Source: an uncultured Chthonomonadaceae bacterium
GTDB lineage: Bacteria > Armatimonadota > Fimbriimonadia > Fimbriimonadales > Fimbriimonadaceae
Direction of reading: 5' to 3'
Assembly: GCA_946479035.1 (NCBI GenBank)
Contig: CAMLDW010000006.1
Span: 1 to 64,000 of the forward strand
Length of the DNA: 64,000 nt
Part shown: positions 1 to 7,893 of the stretch, piece by piece
Numbering within the stretch: the first letter of the stretch is position 1
Layout: every line of letters begins with the position of its first letter
Program-made: the position numbers and the translations under genes
The notes under the pieces: generated by a model
What the model was told of the DNA's origin: nothing
Databases searched by the model: none
What the model saw: only the letters and a program-made list of their open reading frames with translations

Positions 1-1535
1 CCCGCGATCACCTCGCCGAGGGAGCCGTTGAGCGAGATCACGTCCCCTTCTTTGAAAGTCCTGCCACCGGCAGTGAACTGCCTCTTGTCCGCGTCCACCT
101 CGATCTCAGAGCATCCGGCGACGGTCGGGATGCCGAACCCTCGCGCGACCAGCGCCGCGTGGCTCGTCATGCCGCCCTTCTCGGTCAGCACGCCCTGAGC
201 GGCGAGCATGCCTTTCAGGTCGTCGGGGCTCGTATCGGCGCGCACGAGGATGACGCGCTCGCCCTTGCCGCCCTTACCGCGCTCTGCCGCGACGTGTGCA
301 TCGAACACGGCGACGCCCGTCGCAGCGCCCGGGCCTGCCGGCAGCCCCTTAGCGACCACTTCGTACTTCGTCCCCTGCGCGATGACGGGAAGAAGGCAGT
401 GGTTGAGCAGCTCCGGATCGACCCGGTTCACCGCCTCTTGCTTCGTGATCAGGCGCTCGGCGACCTGGTCGACCGCGATCTTGATCGCGGCGGGCCCGGT
501 GCGCTTGCCCGTTCGGCACTGCAGGATGAAGAGGCGGCCGTGCTCGATCGTGAACTCGATGTCCTGCATGTCCTTGTAGTGGGCTTCGAGCCTCTTGCAC
601 ACGTCGTCGAACTGCTTGAACAGCTCCGGGCTCTGCTTTGCGAGCTCCGCGATCGGGACTGGGGTGCGCACGCCGGCGACGACGTCCTCGCCCTGCGCGT
701 TCATCAGGTATTCGCCGAAGACGGAGTTCTCCCCGGTCGCGGCGTTGCGCGTGAACGCGACGCCTGTGCCGCAGTCCTCGCCGAGGTTGCCGAACACCAT
801 CGCCTGCACGTTGACCGCGGTGCCGATCTCGTCGGGGATGCGCTCCTTTCGGCGGTAGACGATCGCGCGCGCGTTGTTCCAGCTGCGGAACACGGCCTCT
901 ATCGCTGCCTGGAGCTGCACGAGCGGGTCCTGCGGGAACGGCGCGCCGGTCGCCTTCATCACGTGCGACTCGTAGCGCCTACAGAGCTCCTGCAGCCCTT
1001 TAGCGTCGACTTCCAGGTCCCCTTTGACGCCCAGCTCCTTCTTGAGGTCCGCAAAGATGTGCTCGAAGTCGTGCTTGGTCACGGTGGGGTACTTGTCCGA
1101 GTACGCGACGTCGGAAAGCATCATGATGAGGCGGCGGTAGCTGTCCCAAACGAACCTAGGGTCGGTCACTTTGCACATCGCCTCGACGGTCGCGTCGTTG
1201 AGCCCGAGGTTGAGCACCGTGTCCATCATCCCGGGCATGGAGAACTTCGCGCCGGAGCGGACGGAGACGAGCAGCGGGTTCTGTGGGTCGCCGAACTTCT
1301 TGCCCAGCGACTTCTCGACGTCGGCGAGCGCCTTCATCGCGTCGTCCATCAGTCCGGAGGGCAGGCTCCCCCCGCTGGCGGAGTACGCGTTGCAGACGGA
1401 CGTCGTGATGGTGAAGCCGGGCGGGACGGGGAGGCCGATGTTTGACATCTCGGCCAGGTTCGCGCCTTTGCCGCCGAGCAGGTCGCGCATGCCGGCGTTG
1501 CCTTCGCGGAAGAGATAGACTCGCTTTTCGCTCAT
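1..1535 (-). CDS. ppdK: pyruvate, phosphate dikinase, N-terminal part (gene runs off the window)
   Basis: Interconverts pyruvate, ATP and phosphate with PEP, AMP and pyrophosphate, linking glycolysis and gluconeogenesis in the cytoplasm. The frame opens at an ATG at 1535 and is still open at base 1, giving about 511 residues of a family that is usually near 880. The nucleotide-binding (ATP-grasp) region begins with LLGGKGANLAEM near residue 20. The swivelling phosphohistidine domain carries GGMTSHAALVAR, whose histidine (about residue 459) is the phosphate carrier. The C-terminal PEP/pyruvate barrel lies outside the window. The start is supported by AAAGGTG eight bases upstream and a TACAAT -10-like box at 1559-1554. 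A long plus-strand frame across the same bases (159-1445) is only its shadow. The family assignment is secure from the motif and the colinear sequence. Confidence 0.96.
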   Translation of the reverse strand, partial: MSEKRVYLFREGNAGMRDLLGGKGANLAEMSNIGLPVPPGFTITTSVCNAYSASGGSLPSGLMDDAMKALADVEKSLGKKFGDPQNPLLVSVRSGAKFSMPGMMDTVLNLGLNDATVEAMCKVTDPRFVWDSYRRLIMMLSDVAYSDKYPTVTKHDFEHIFADLKKELGVKGDLEVDAKGLQELCRRYESHVMKATGAPFPQDPLVQLQAAIEAVFRSWNNARAIVYRRKERIPDEIGTAVNVQAMVFGNLGEDCGTGVAFTRNAATGENSVFGEYLMNAQGEDVVAGVRTPVPIAELAKQSPELFKQFDDVCKRLEAHYKDMQDIEFTIEHGRLFILQCRTGKRTGPAAIKIAVDQVAERLITKQEAVNRVDPELLNHCLLPVIAQGTKYEVVAKGLPAGPGAATGVAVFDAHVAAERGKGGKGERVILVRADTSPDDLKGMLAAQGVLTEKGGMTSHAALVARGFGIPTVAGCSEIEVDADKRQFTAGGRTFKEGDVISLNGSLGEVIA

Positions 1536-1660
1536 TCTTTCGGCACCTTTTGAATTGTAGGGGGAGAGCCCCGCACGGCACCATTGGCGAACGGAGTCCG
1601 GTTGGACGTCCCAGATTCTACCAGGCTCAAACAGGCTCAATCCGAGCCCCTGGGCCCCGC

Positions 1661-1690
1661 TTGAGGGGGCCAAAACCGATGTGCTACCAT
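1661..1690 (+). promoter_or_regulatory. candidate sigma-70-type promoter of rpmE
   Basis: TTGAGG at 1661-1666 and TACCAT at 1685-1690, 18 bp apart, 28 bp before the rpmE ATG. The -35 lies inside a GGCCCC/GGGGCC dyad, and just upstream are two AGGCTCAA-type half-sites (from 1623). This is a pattern match only. Confidence 0.4.
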
Positions 1691-1718
1691 AGCGTTCGCC
1701 CCCGGCAAGGCGACGGCC

Positions 1719-1964
1719 ATGAAGGACAAGATCCACCCTGTGAACTACCCCGCCCTCTTCATCGACGGCGAGCACGAGTGGGTCGGCCTCACCACGGCCA
1801 CCTCCAACGAGTCCAGGGTCGTGGACGGGATCGAGTGCCAGGTCGTGCGGGTCGAGATCAGCGCTTTCACCCACCCCTTCTACACGGGCCAAAAGCGCAT
1901 CGTCGACACTGCCGGGCGCGTCGAGAAGTTCATGCGGCGCTACGGGAAAGACGCCAAGAAATAG
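1719..1964 (+). CDS. rpmE: 50S ribosomal protein L31, cysteine-poor form
   Basis: Large-subunit ribosomal protein L31, 81 residues. It starts MKDKIHPVNYPALF and ends with the hallmark FTHPFYTGQKRIVDTAGRVE block and a basic tail. The zinc-binding form of L31 has four cysteines. Here only one Cys (in GIECQVV) is present, so it should be a zinc-independent version. Bacteria with both forms often swap them under zinc limitation, but no Zur box is evident here and no second copy is in the window. The gene stands alone, with its own candidate promoter and a strong intrinsic terminator directly downstream. Identity is firm; the zinc inference rests only on the missing cysteines. Confidence 0.93.
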   Translation: MKDKIHPVNYPALFIDGEHEWVGLTTATSNESRVVDGIECQVVRVEISAFTHPFYTGQKRIVDTAGRVEKFMRRYGKDAKK

Positions 1965-1987
1965 GTTTTGCCATCTCTTCCTTCTGG

Positions 1988-2020
1988 AGCCCACAGGTAC
2001 TAGGCCTGTGGGCTTCCTTC
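1988..2020 (+). terminator. intrinsic terminator of rpmE
   Basis: A 10-bp perfect stem, AGCCCACAGG (1988-1997) with CCTGTGGGCT (2005-2014) around a 7-nt loop, followed by a pyrimidine-rich TTCCTTC run. It lies 23 bp after the rpmE stop. Confidence 0.7.
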
Positions 2021-2031
2021 GTCTATCTGCC

Positions 2032-2060
2032 TTGGAGAAACGTCATAGAGTTGGCAGAAT
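2032..2060 (+). promoter_or_regulatory. candidate promoter giving a leaderless transcript of the sulfur amino acid lyase
   Basis: TTGGAG at 2032-2037 and CAGAAT at 2055-2060 with a 17-bp spacer. The -10 begins exactly 12 nt before the ATG at 2067, so transcription would start at or next to the start codon. There is no Shine-Dalgarno sequence. Confidence 0.5.
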
Positions 2061-2066
2061 AAGAAT

Positions 2067-3347
2067 ATGCCCGATTACAGAGACCGGTCGGTGCTGATCC
2101 ACGGGAAGTTCAAGAGCGAGAAGTGGGACTTCCAGGACCACATGCTGCCGCCAATCACGACGGCGGTGTCGTTCCGGCTGCGGTCGGCCGAGCGAGGTGC
2201 GCTCGCCTTCCAGCAGTACGCAAACCCGGAGTTCAACCGCGGAACGGTCCACCCGATCTACATATACGACCGCTTGGACGAGCCGTGCTCCGGCCTGCTC
2301 GAAGAGACGCTTGCGTTCGCAGAGAAAGGGGAGTGCGCGGTGGTGTACAGCACGGGGATGGCGGCGATCAGCGCGGTGCTCGGCGTGCACCTGCAGGCAG
2401 GGCAGCACGTCTGCTTCCATCCCGCGATCTACGGTTGCGCCTACTCGCACATCACGCGCTGGCTCAAGCGGTTCGGCGTGGAGAACACTGCGGTCAGCTT
2501 CAACGAGCCTTGCGCGCTGGAAAGAGCAGTCAGGCCGGAGACGCGGGTCGTGTACTTCGAGTCGCCTTGCAACCCGACGATGGAGCTGATCGACATCGAG
2601 CGCACGGTCGCGACGGTCAAGGCGATCAACTCAGGGCGCGCGGCAGAGGAGCGGATCGTGACGGTGATGGACAACACGTTCGCTTCGCCCTACGCGCAAA
2701 GGCCGCTCACGATGGGCGTGGACTTCGTAGTGCACAGCATGACGAAGCACATCAGCGGCTTCGGTGCGACGATGGGCGGCGCGGTCGTCGGCCCACGCTC
2801 TGCCGAGACGGACCTGCTCCTCATCCGTAAGGACTACGGCGGATCGATCTCGCCGGACTCGGCCTGGCACATCCTCGTTTACGGCCTGCCGACCCTTGCG
2901 ACGCGGCTTGAGAGGCAGCAGCAGAGCGCGCAGCGGATCGCAGAGTTCCTCGAACTTAGCCCGAAAGTGCGGAAGGTGCAGTATCCCGGGCTGAGCTCGT
3001 TCCCACAGCGCGAGCTGGCGCTCAAGCAGATGCGCGACATTGACGGCAACTTCGCACCAGGCGCGATGATCTACTTTGAGATGCAGGGCAGCGCGGAAGA
3101 GGCTTATGGGAAGGCGGTGAAGCTGTGCAACCAGATCGCCTCGAACGCGCTGAGCGTGACGCTGGCGGTGTCTTTGGGGCAGATCCGTACGCTGATCGAG
3201 CACCCTTCGAGCATGACGCACTCGGCGATCCCGCCGGAGGCGCAGCTCGAGGCGGGGATCCACCCCGGCGGAATCAGGCTGAGCGTCGGGATCGAGGACG
3301 TGCGCGACATCCTCGCCGACATGGAAGCTGCATTGGAATCCGTATAG
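2067..3347 (+). CDS. PLP-dependent Cys/Met metabolism enzyme (methionine/cystathionine gamma-lyase or synthase type)
   Basis: A 426-residue member of the cystathionine gamma-synthase/gamma-lyase family of PLP enzymes. It carries the substrate loop YSTGMAAISAVL, the cofactor-region motif VMDNTFASPYAQRP, and the Schiff-base lysine in VVHSMTKHISGFGATMGG. The C-terminal part ends with the family's HPGGIRLSVGIEDVRDILAD. These enzymes act on cystathionine, methionine, O-acetylhomoserine or related substrates, and the exact reaction cannot be read from sequence. The gene is monocistronic between rpmE and a convergent DUF1579 gene. No ribosome-binding site precedes the ATG, but a -10-like box sits 12 nt upstream. 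Family is certain; specificity is open between gamma-lyase and sulfhydrylase. Confidence 0.9.
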   Translation: MPDYRDRSVLIHGKFKSEKWDFQDHMLPPITTAVSFRLRSAERGALAFQQYANPEFNRGTVHPIYIYDRLDEPCSGLLEETLAFAEKGECAVVYSTGMAAISAVLGVHLQAGQHVCFHPAIYGCAYSHITRWLKRFGVENTAVSFNEPCALERAVRPETRVVYFESPCNPTMELIDIERTVATVKAINSGRAAEERIVTVMDNTFASPYAQRPLTMGVDFVVHSMTKHISGFGATMGGAVVGPRSAETDLLLIRKDYGGSISPDSAWHILVYGLPTLATRLERQQQSAQRIAEFLELSPKVRKVQYPGLSSFPQRELALKQMRDIDGNFAPGAMIYFEMQGSAEEAYGKAVKLCNQIASNALSVTLAVSLGQIRTLIEHPSSMTHSAIPPEAQLEAGIHPGGIRLSVGIEDVRDILADMEAALESV

Positions 3348-3350
3348 CGC

Positions 3351-3384
3351 CGGCCCTCCATCTCCAGATGTGAGGGGAGGGCCG
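3351..3384. terminator. hairpin between convergent genes
   Basis: CGGCCCTCC (3351-3359) pairs with GGAGGGCCG (3376-3384), with a smaller CATCT/AGATG dyad in the loop. It sits between two convergent stop codons, so it could serve both genes. There is no clear T-run, so factor-independent termination is uncertain. Confidence 0.4.
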
Positions 3385-3393
3385 CGTGGTGCG

Positions 3394-3921
3394 CTAGCTC
3401 TTCTTGCGAATGTAGGAGCCTTCGGTGACGGGCACCCACTTGTCGCCCATCTTGAACTCGAGCTTGAACTTCATCTCGTCATTGCTGACTTTGGTGAGAG
3501 TTGCGCGCCCGGTGGTCGCGTCGCCCATGACTTCCCACGGGTCGCTGGTCATCAGCATGACCGTTCCATCGAATGTGCCGTGCTCCGTTCGCGGCATCGG
3601 GCTGACGTTCGTGTAGGCGCTCGAGAAGTACTGCTTCTTTGCCGGGTCGTAGCCGAGCATCGCCGTCTCGGTCATCTTGAATTGGCCCTCGTAGTCGGAG
3701 AGCGTGGTCTGCCGCAGGAACTGGCCGTCCCAGGCGATCTTGACGCTCGTGGTGACCTTGGTGGGCGCCATCCCTTCCATGCTCCACGTCGAGACGGAAG
3801 TCCACTCGCCTACCATGAAGTCGAGCTTCTTCATTTCCGCTGAAGGGGCGAAGTCGGGCGTCTGGCCGAAGCAGGCCTGGGCCACGATCGAGGCGGCCGC
3901 GATGATAAGAATCTTTCTCAT
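3394..3921 (-). CDS. exported DUF1579-family protein
   Basis: A 175-residue protein of unknown role. The frame is open further upstream, but the ATG at 3921 gives a clean signal peptide (MRKILIIAAASIVAQACFGQ), so that start is chosen. The mature part reads EMKKLDFMVGEWTSVSTWS, then alternating short beta-strand-like stretches (QFKMTETAMLGYDPAKKQYF, GTFDGTVMLM) ending in VPVTEGSYIRKKS. This is the pattern of DUF1579 (lipocalin-like beta-barrel, periplasmic or secreted). Nothing is known of its ligand. It converges on the PLP enzyme gene and diverges from mqnD. The family call comes from the LDFMVGEW opening and length. Confidence 0.75.
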   Translation of the reverse strand: MRKILIIAAASIVAQACFGQTPDFAPSAEMKKLDFMVGEWTSVSTWSMEGMAPTKVTTSVKIAWDGQFLRQTTLSDYEGQFKMTETAMLGYDPAKKQYFSSAYTNVSPMPRTEHGTFDGTVMLMTSDPWEVMGDATTGRATLTKVSNDEMKFKLEFKMGDKWVPVTEGSYIRKKS

Positions 3922-4035
3922 TGTCGTTGATGCGCCTGTCCGGCGCCCTCCACACGATTCGGAAGGAGATTTTGGCACGTTCGGGGGCCGTTCTTGGGCC
4001 CTGGATCGGACTTTGGCTTGAGGGATACTGGGGAG

Positions 4036-4971
4036 ATGAAGATCCGGCTTGGGCACTCGCCCGACAGCGACGACGCCTTCATGTTCTGGGGCCTGGCCAG
4101 CGGTGAGGTGAAGAGCGAGCACGAGTTCGAGCACATCCTACGCGACATCCAGACGCTGAACGAGTGGGCGCGGGAGGGGCGGCTGGAATCGAGCGCGGTG
4201 AGCGTGCACGCGTTCGCCCACGTGGCGGACAAGTACGCGCTGCTGCGGCACGGCGGGTCTTTCGGTGAGGGGTACGGGCCGATGATCGTCGCGAAGCGAC
4301 CGGTGCCGCTCGAGGAGCTGCGCACGACAAAGATCGCCGTGCCGGGCGTTTTGACCAGCGCGTTCTTGCAGCTCAATCTGTGGTTCGACGACACTTTTCA
4401 GGCTTCGCCGGTCGTCGCCATGTCGTCGCCTTCCGGCGCGTCGCCAAGTGGACAGGGCGACCAGGCGACAACTAGACGACGATCTGGCGACGATCCGGCG
4501 ACGCCACAATACGCCGTTGTCCCTTTCGACGAGATCATCCCGGCGGTGCAGCGAGGCGAATACGAGGCCGGGCTCATCATCCACGAAGGACAGCTGACCT
4601 ACGAAAGGGAGGGCCTTGTCGAGATCGCGAACATGGGCAAGTGGTGGAGCGAGAAGACGGGCGGGCTGCCGCTTCCGCTTGGAGTGAACGTCGTGCGCAA
4701 GGACCTGGGCGACGCCGTCTGCAAAGACGTTTCGCGGTGCATGCGCGAGTCGATCGACGCAGGGCTGAACAACCGTGCGAAGGCGCTCGAATATGCGCTG
4801 CAGTTCGCACGCGACATGGACCGCGAGACGAGCGACGAGTTCGTGGGGATGTACGTGAACGAGCGGACGCGCGACATGGGAGACGAGGGCGTGAGGGCGA
4901 TCAAGCTGCTACTGAGCGAAGGCGCTCGGATCGGTCTGGTGCCGCACGTCGAAGTGGAAGTGGTCGACTAA
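4036..4971 (+). CDS. mqnD: 1,4-dihydroxy-6-naphthoate synthase (futalosine menaquinone pathway), with an internal insertion
   Basis: MqnD converts cyclic dehypoxanthine futalosine to 1,4-dihydroxy-6-naphthoate in the futalosine route to menaquinone. The protein (311 residues from the ATG at 4036) has a periplasmic-binding-protein-like fold signature: MKIRLGHSPDSDDAFMFWGL at the N-terminus, VSVHAFAHVADKYALL, and VPFDEIIPAVQRGEYEAGLI followed by IHEGQLTYE. GGGGAG directly precedes the ATG and serves as ribosome-binding site. Between LNLWFDDTFQA and YAVVPFDEI lies about 35 residues of low-complexity sequence (roughly 123-157) that the family normally lacks. At DNA level this is a long imperfect palindrome (reported separately). 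Other mqn genes are not in the window. Function is confident; whether the insertion is tolerated by the enzyme is unknown. Confidence 0.9.
   Translation: MKIRLGHSPDSDDAFMFWGLASGEVKSEHEFEHILRDIQTLNEWAREGRLESSAVSVHAFAHVADKYALLRHGGSFGEGYGPMIVAKRPVPLEELRTTKIAVPGVLTSAFLQLNLWFDDTFQASPVVAMSSPSGASPSGQGDQATTRRRSGDDPATPQYAVVPFDEIIPAVQRGEYEAGLIIHEGQLTYEREGLVEIANMGKWWSEKTGGLPLPLGVNVVRKDLGDAVCKDVSRCMRESIDAGLNNRAKALEYALQFARDMDRETSDEFVGMYVNERTRDMGDEGVRAIKLLLSEGARIGLVPHVEVEVVD
4401..4505. repeat. ~105-bp imperfect palindrome inserted in frame within mqnD
   Basis: The left arm (4401-4445) contains GGCTTCGCCGG, TCGTCGCC and TCGTCGCC. The right arm (4455-4505), read as its reverse complement, contains GGCGTCGCCGG, TCGTCGCC and TCGTCGTC in the same order, around a 9-nt centre AAGTGGACA. 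Inner ends GTCGCC/GGGCGAC also pair. The element encodes a Ser/Gly/Asp/Arg-rich stretch absent from ordinary MqnD. Confidence 0.75.
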
Positions 4972-5044
4972 GAAGGGTCGCCACTGGACGTTTGCTTCGC
5001 GCCGCCCGGCTGTCGCCGTTGGCGAACCGCATTCTTGGGCCGTT

Positions 5045-6661
5045 CTACTCCGCCGTCGCCCTCTTGAACCGCAGCGCAGCGACGGTCGTGCCGCCGACGT
5101 CCTCCATCGTAAACTCGCCTCCGAGGCCGGCCGAGAGGGAGCGGATGATCTGTAGGCCGAGCTGCCCTTGCTTGACGTCGAACTCCGGTGGGAGCGGATC
5201 GCCCGTGTTGAGCACCTGCATGCGGACTTTGTCACCGTCCTGCACCACGGAGACGACGATCCTTCCCGTGTCGGTGGTCTTAAAGCCGTGCTCGATCGCG
5301 TTGAGCAGCAGCTCGTTGATGATGAGCGAGATCTGCGTCGCCTGCGTCGTGTTGAGGTGGATATCTTGGCCTTCGACCCTGAACTCTATGCGCTTGTTCG
5401 GCAGGAGGAAGGACTGCTGCTGGTGTTGAACGAGACTCTCGGCGATCGACTTGATCGAGACGTGGTCGAGGTCTTCGCGAGAAAGGAGCTCGTGGACCGC
5501 CGCGATCGCGAGGATGCGGCTGAGTGAGTCTTCTAGCGCCTCGTTTAGGTTCTTGTAATGAGACTGCCGCTGCTGCAGCCGCAAGAGCGAGGCGATCTGC
5601 TGCAGATTGTTCTTGACGCGGTGGTGCATCTCCTGCATCAGCGTGTTTCGCACTTGCAGGCGCGCATGCTCGATGCTGATCGCGGCCTGCTGCGCGAGCG
5701 TCTCTAGCGCGGCGACCTCGTCACGGCCAAAGTGCCGGACCTTGCCCGTGTAGCACGACATCACGCCGAGCGGCCGGTCCTGGATCGTGAGCGGGACGCA
5801 GATCATGCTGCGCAGGCCCTGTTCGGCGGCAAGGTCGTGCCCGATGTAGTCCGTGTCCTTCTGCACGTCGGGGACGATGATCGTGCGGTTCTGCTCGATG
5901 ACGCGCCCGGCGATCGACTCGCCGAGCCGAATCGCCTCTTTGCGCTGGTACGCCTTGTTCTTGGCCTGCGTCGCGCGGAGCACGAGCTCGCCGCGCTTGG
6001 TGTCGAGCAGCCGCACGGTGACGACCTTATAGTTAAACCTTTGCGCTGTGAGGTTGACGAGCAGTTGCAGGATCTCTTCGAGGTAGGGGCTCGAGGCGAT
6101 GCTCGTGGTCACGTCGCTAAGTGCGCCGAGCTTGTCGTCGCCGGAGCCGGTACTGTGCCCGTGCTGGAAGACCTGCAGCGCGAACGCGACGGTCTCTGTG
6201 ACCTCGCCCAGCCACTTAAGCTCCGAGGCCGTGGGTGCCCACGCCTGCAGCCGTCGCAGGAACAGGACTCCGAGCGGGCCGCCGCTCCCGATCAGCGGTG
6301 CGACGTACGCGGCGTCGTACTTGGGCTCAGGGATTCCCGGGTGCCGCGTGTAGTCCGGATCCGCCTGTAGCCCTTTCCGCACGATGACCGGCTCGCCGGA
6401 AAGAAACGCGCGCGACGCGGTGCCTTTGCCTGGCCCGAGCCGGAAGCGCATGGCGTACTCCGGCGAGTGCGTGCTGCCGACGAGGATGAGGCTGGCGCGC
6501 GGGCCTGAGACGAGGATGTCGCACGCGCCCCACTTGGTGAGATCTTTGAGCGCCTGAGCGGCGGCTTGCATGAGCTGCTCTTCGCTGCGCGCAGACGCGA
6601 GGACCGCGCGTAGCTTCTTTCTTGCTCGCGAGATCGCCGGGAATGCGTGGTCAGAGGGCAT
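5045..6661 (-). CDS. sensor histidine kinase with two GAF domains and HisKA_2
   Basis: A 538-residue soluble kinase with no membrane segment. Two GAF-type sensor domains (about residues 15-170 and 180-335) precede a HisKA_2 dimerisation region with EMHHRVKNNLQQIASLLRLQ, where the phosphorylated histidine is near residue 345. A HATPase_c domain follows, with N-box INELLLNAIEHGF and a late GQLGLQIIRSLSAGLGGEF. HisKA_2 kinases often signal to small or stand-alone receivers. A CheY-like receiver gene lies at 8788, divergent from the same operon. The ATG at 6661 is chosen because it starts two bases after the stop of the peptidase gene upstream. An in-frame ATG at 6730 would lie inside that gene. 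The ligand of the GAF domains is unknown. Confidence 0.88.
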   Translation of the reverse strand: MPSDHAFPAISRARKKLRAVLASARSEEQLMQAAAQALKDLTKWGACDILVSGPRASLILVGSTHSPEYAMRFRLGPGKGTASRAFLSGEPVIVRKGLQADPDYTRHPGIPEPKYDAAYVAPLIGSGGPLGVLFLRRLQAWAPTASELKWLGEVTETVAFALQVFQHGHSTGSGDDKLGALSDVTTSIASSPYLEEILQLLVNLTAQRFNYKVVTVRLLDTKRGELVLRATQAKNKAYQRKEAIRLGESIAGRVIEQNRTIIVPDVQKDTDYIGHDLAAEQGLRSMICVPLTIQDRPLGVMSCYTGKVRHFGRDEVAALETLAQQAAISIEHARLQVRNTLMQEMHHRVKNNLQQIASLLRLQQRQSHYKNLNEALEDSLSRILAIAAVHELLSREDLDHVSIKSIAESLVQHQQQSFLLPNKRIEFRVEGQDIHLNTTQATQISLIINELLLNAIEHGFKTTDTGRIVVSVVQDGDKVRMQVLNTGDPLPPEFDVKQGQLGLQIIRSLSAGLGGEFTMEDVGGTTVAALRFKRATAE

Positions 6662-6663
6662 GG

Positions 6664-7893
6664 CTACCCGAACGGCCCGATCGCCGTGGTGCTGACGAGC
6701 TCTGGGGCGAGAAGGCGGGAGGCGACGCACCGGAGGTCGTCGTTCGTGACGGCTTCAATGCGCGCGAGCACGTCTTCGACGGTGACTTCCTTTCCGTAGA
6801 CGATCTCGTTGCGCGTCATGCGCATCATTCGGGTACTCATGCTCTCGAGCGCGATCACGAGGTTGCCTGCGAGAGCGCGCTTGACCTTCGCCATCTCTCC
6901 AGGCTCGACCCCACCCTCGATCACCTTGTCCAGCTCGTCTCGCACGACCTTCTGCACCTCCTGCCACTTGTCGGGCCCGGTCCCGCCGTAGATGGTGAAG
7001 GAGCCGCCCGCGCTGTAGGTGAGGGAGTAGCTACCGATGGCGTAGGTGAGGCCGCGCTTTTCACGCACTTCCTGAAACAGCCTGCTGCTCATCCCTCCGC
7101 CCAGTGTGGCGTCGAGGACCATTGCCGCGTAGCGGTCCTCGTCGTAGAAGCTGTAGGCGTCGGCGCCGATGCAAAAGTGGACTTGTTCGACCTCCTTGCC
7201 GACCTCGTGGTTGCTGGCCACGCCCTTGGGCCTTGGCATTTGCAGTTTGTCGCCGCCCGGCCTGAGCGAGCCAAGGTGCTTGTTCGCGGCCTCGACGACC
7301 TCCGGCGGCCGCACGTTTCCAGCAACAGCCAAGACGACGTTGCCGCCTGTGTAGCGGCGCTCGATGTACTGAGCGAGGTCGTTGTGAGTGAACGACGCGA
7401 CCGACTGCGGAGTACCGATGACTGGCTTGCCGAGCGCGTGCCCTGGCCAGCGGTACTGCAGGTGCAGGTCGTGGACGTGGTCGCTCGGCTCGTCCTCGCT
7501 GCGCTTAATCTCTTCGAGCACCACGTGCTTTTCTATCTCGAGGTCCGCGGGGGCGATCAATGACCCCGTGACCATTTCAGCAAGCACGTCGATCGCGACC
7601 TCCACGTCGCGGTCGAGCGAGCGGCAGTAGTAGCACGTGCTCTCCTTGTCGGTGAAGGCGTTGAGCATCCCGCCCCTGCCCTCGATCTCCTCGGCGATCT
7701 GCTTTGCAGTGCGCGTCTTGGTGCCTTTGAAGAGCATGTGCTCGATCAGGTGCGTGACGCCGGCCTCGTCGTCGCGCTCGTTGGCGCTGCCGGTCATGCA
7801 CCAGAGCCCGACGGACACGGATCCGACGTAGGTCAACGGCTCGCACAGCACGCGGACGCCGTTATCTAGAGTTTCCTTGAATATCTCGCTCAT
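6664..7893 (-). CDS. M16 family zinc metallopeptidase (pitrilysin/processing-peptidase type)
   Basis: A 409-residue single-unit M16 peptidase. The inverted zinc motif HLIEH is at residues 48-52 (VTHLIEHMLFKGT), followed by an acidic segment around EKHVVLEEIKRSEDEP expected to supply the third ligand. The C-terminal half has REKRGLTYAIGSYS, the typical RxxxGLxY element of the second M16 lobe. Bacterial proteins of this size usually act as dimers that degrade peptides or process proteins. No signal peptide is seen, so it is probably cytoplasmic. The ATG at 7893 overlaps the stop of the upstream FAH-family gene as ATGA, and its own stop is two bases before the kinase start, so the three genes form one operon. 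Confidence 0.92.
   Translation of the reverse strand: MSEIFKETLDNGVRVLCEPLTYVGSVSVGLWCMTGSANERDDEAGVTHLIEHMLFKGTKTRTAKQIAEEIEGRGGMLNAFTDKESTCYYCRSLDRDVEVAIDVLAEMVTGSLIAPADLEIEKHVVLEEIKRSEDEPSDHVHDLHLQYRWPGHALGKPVIGTPQSVASFTHNDLAQYIERRYTGGNVVLAVAGNVRPPEVVEAANKHLGSLRPGGDKLQMPRPKGVASNHEVGKEVEQVHFCIGADAYSFYDEDRYAAMVLDATLGGGMSSRLFQEVREKRGLTYAIGSYSLTYSAGGSFTIYGGTGPDKWQEVQKVVRDELDKVIEGGVEPGEMAKVKRALAGNLVIALESMSTRMMRMTRNEIVYGKEVTVEDVLARIEAVTNDDLRCVASRLLAPELVSTTAIGPFG

Noticed and set aside
159..1445. 428-codon open frame on the plus strand across the ppdK region
   Set aside because: It is the complement shadow of ppdK, which has conserved motifs in the minus frame. The plus-frame translation is Arg/Ala/Leu-rich with no family features.
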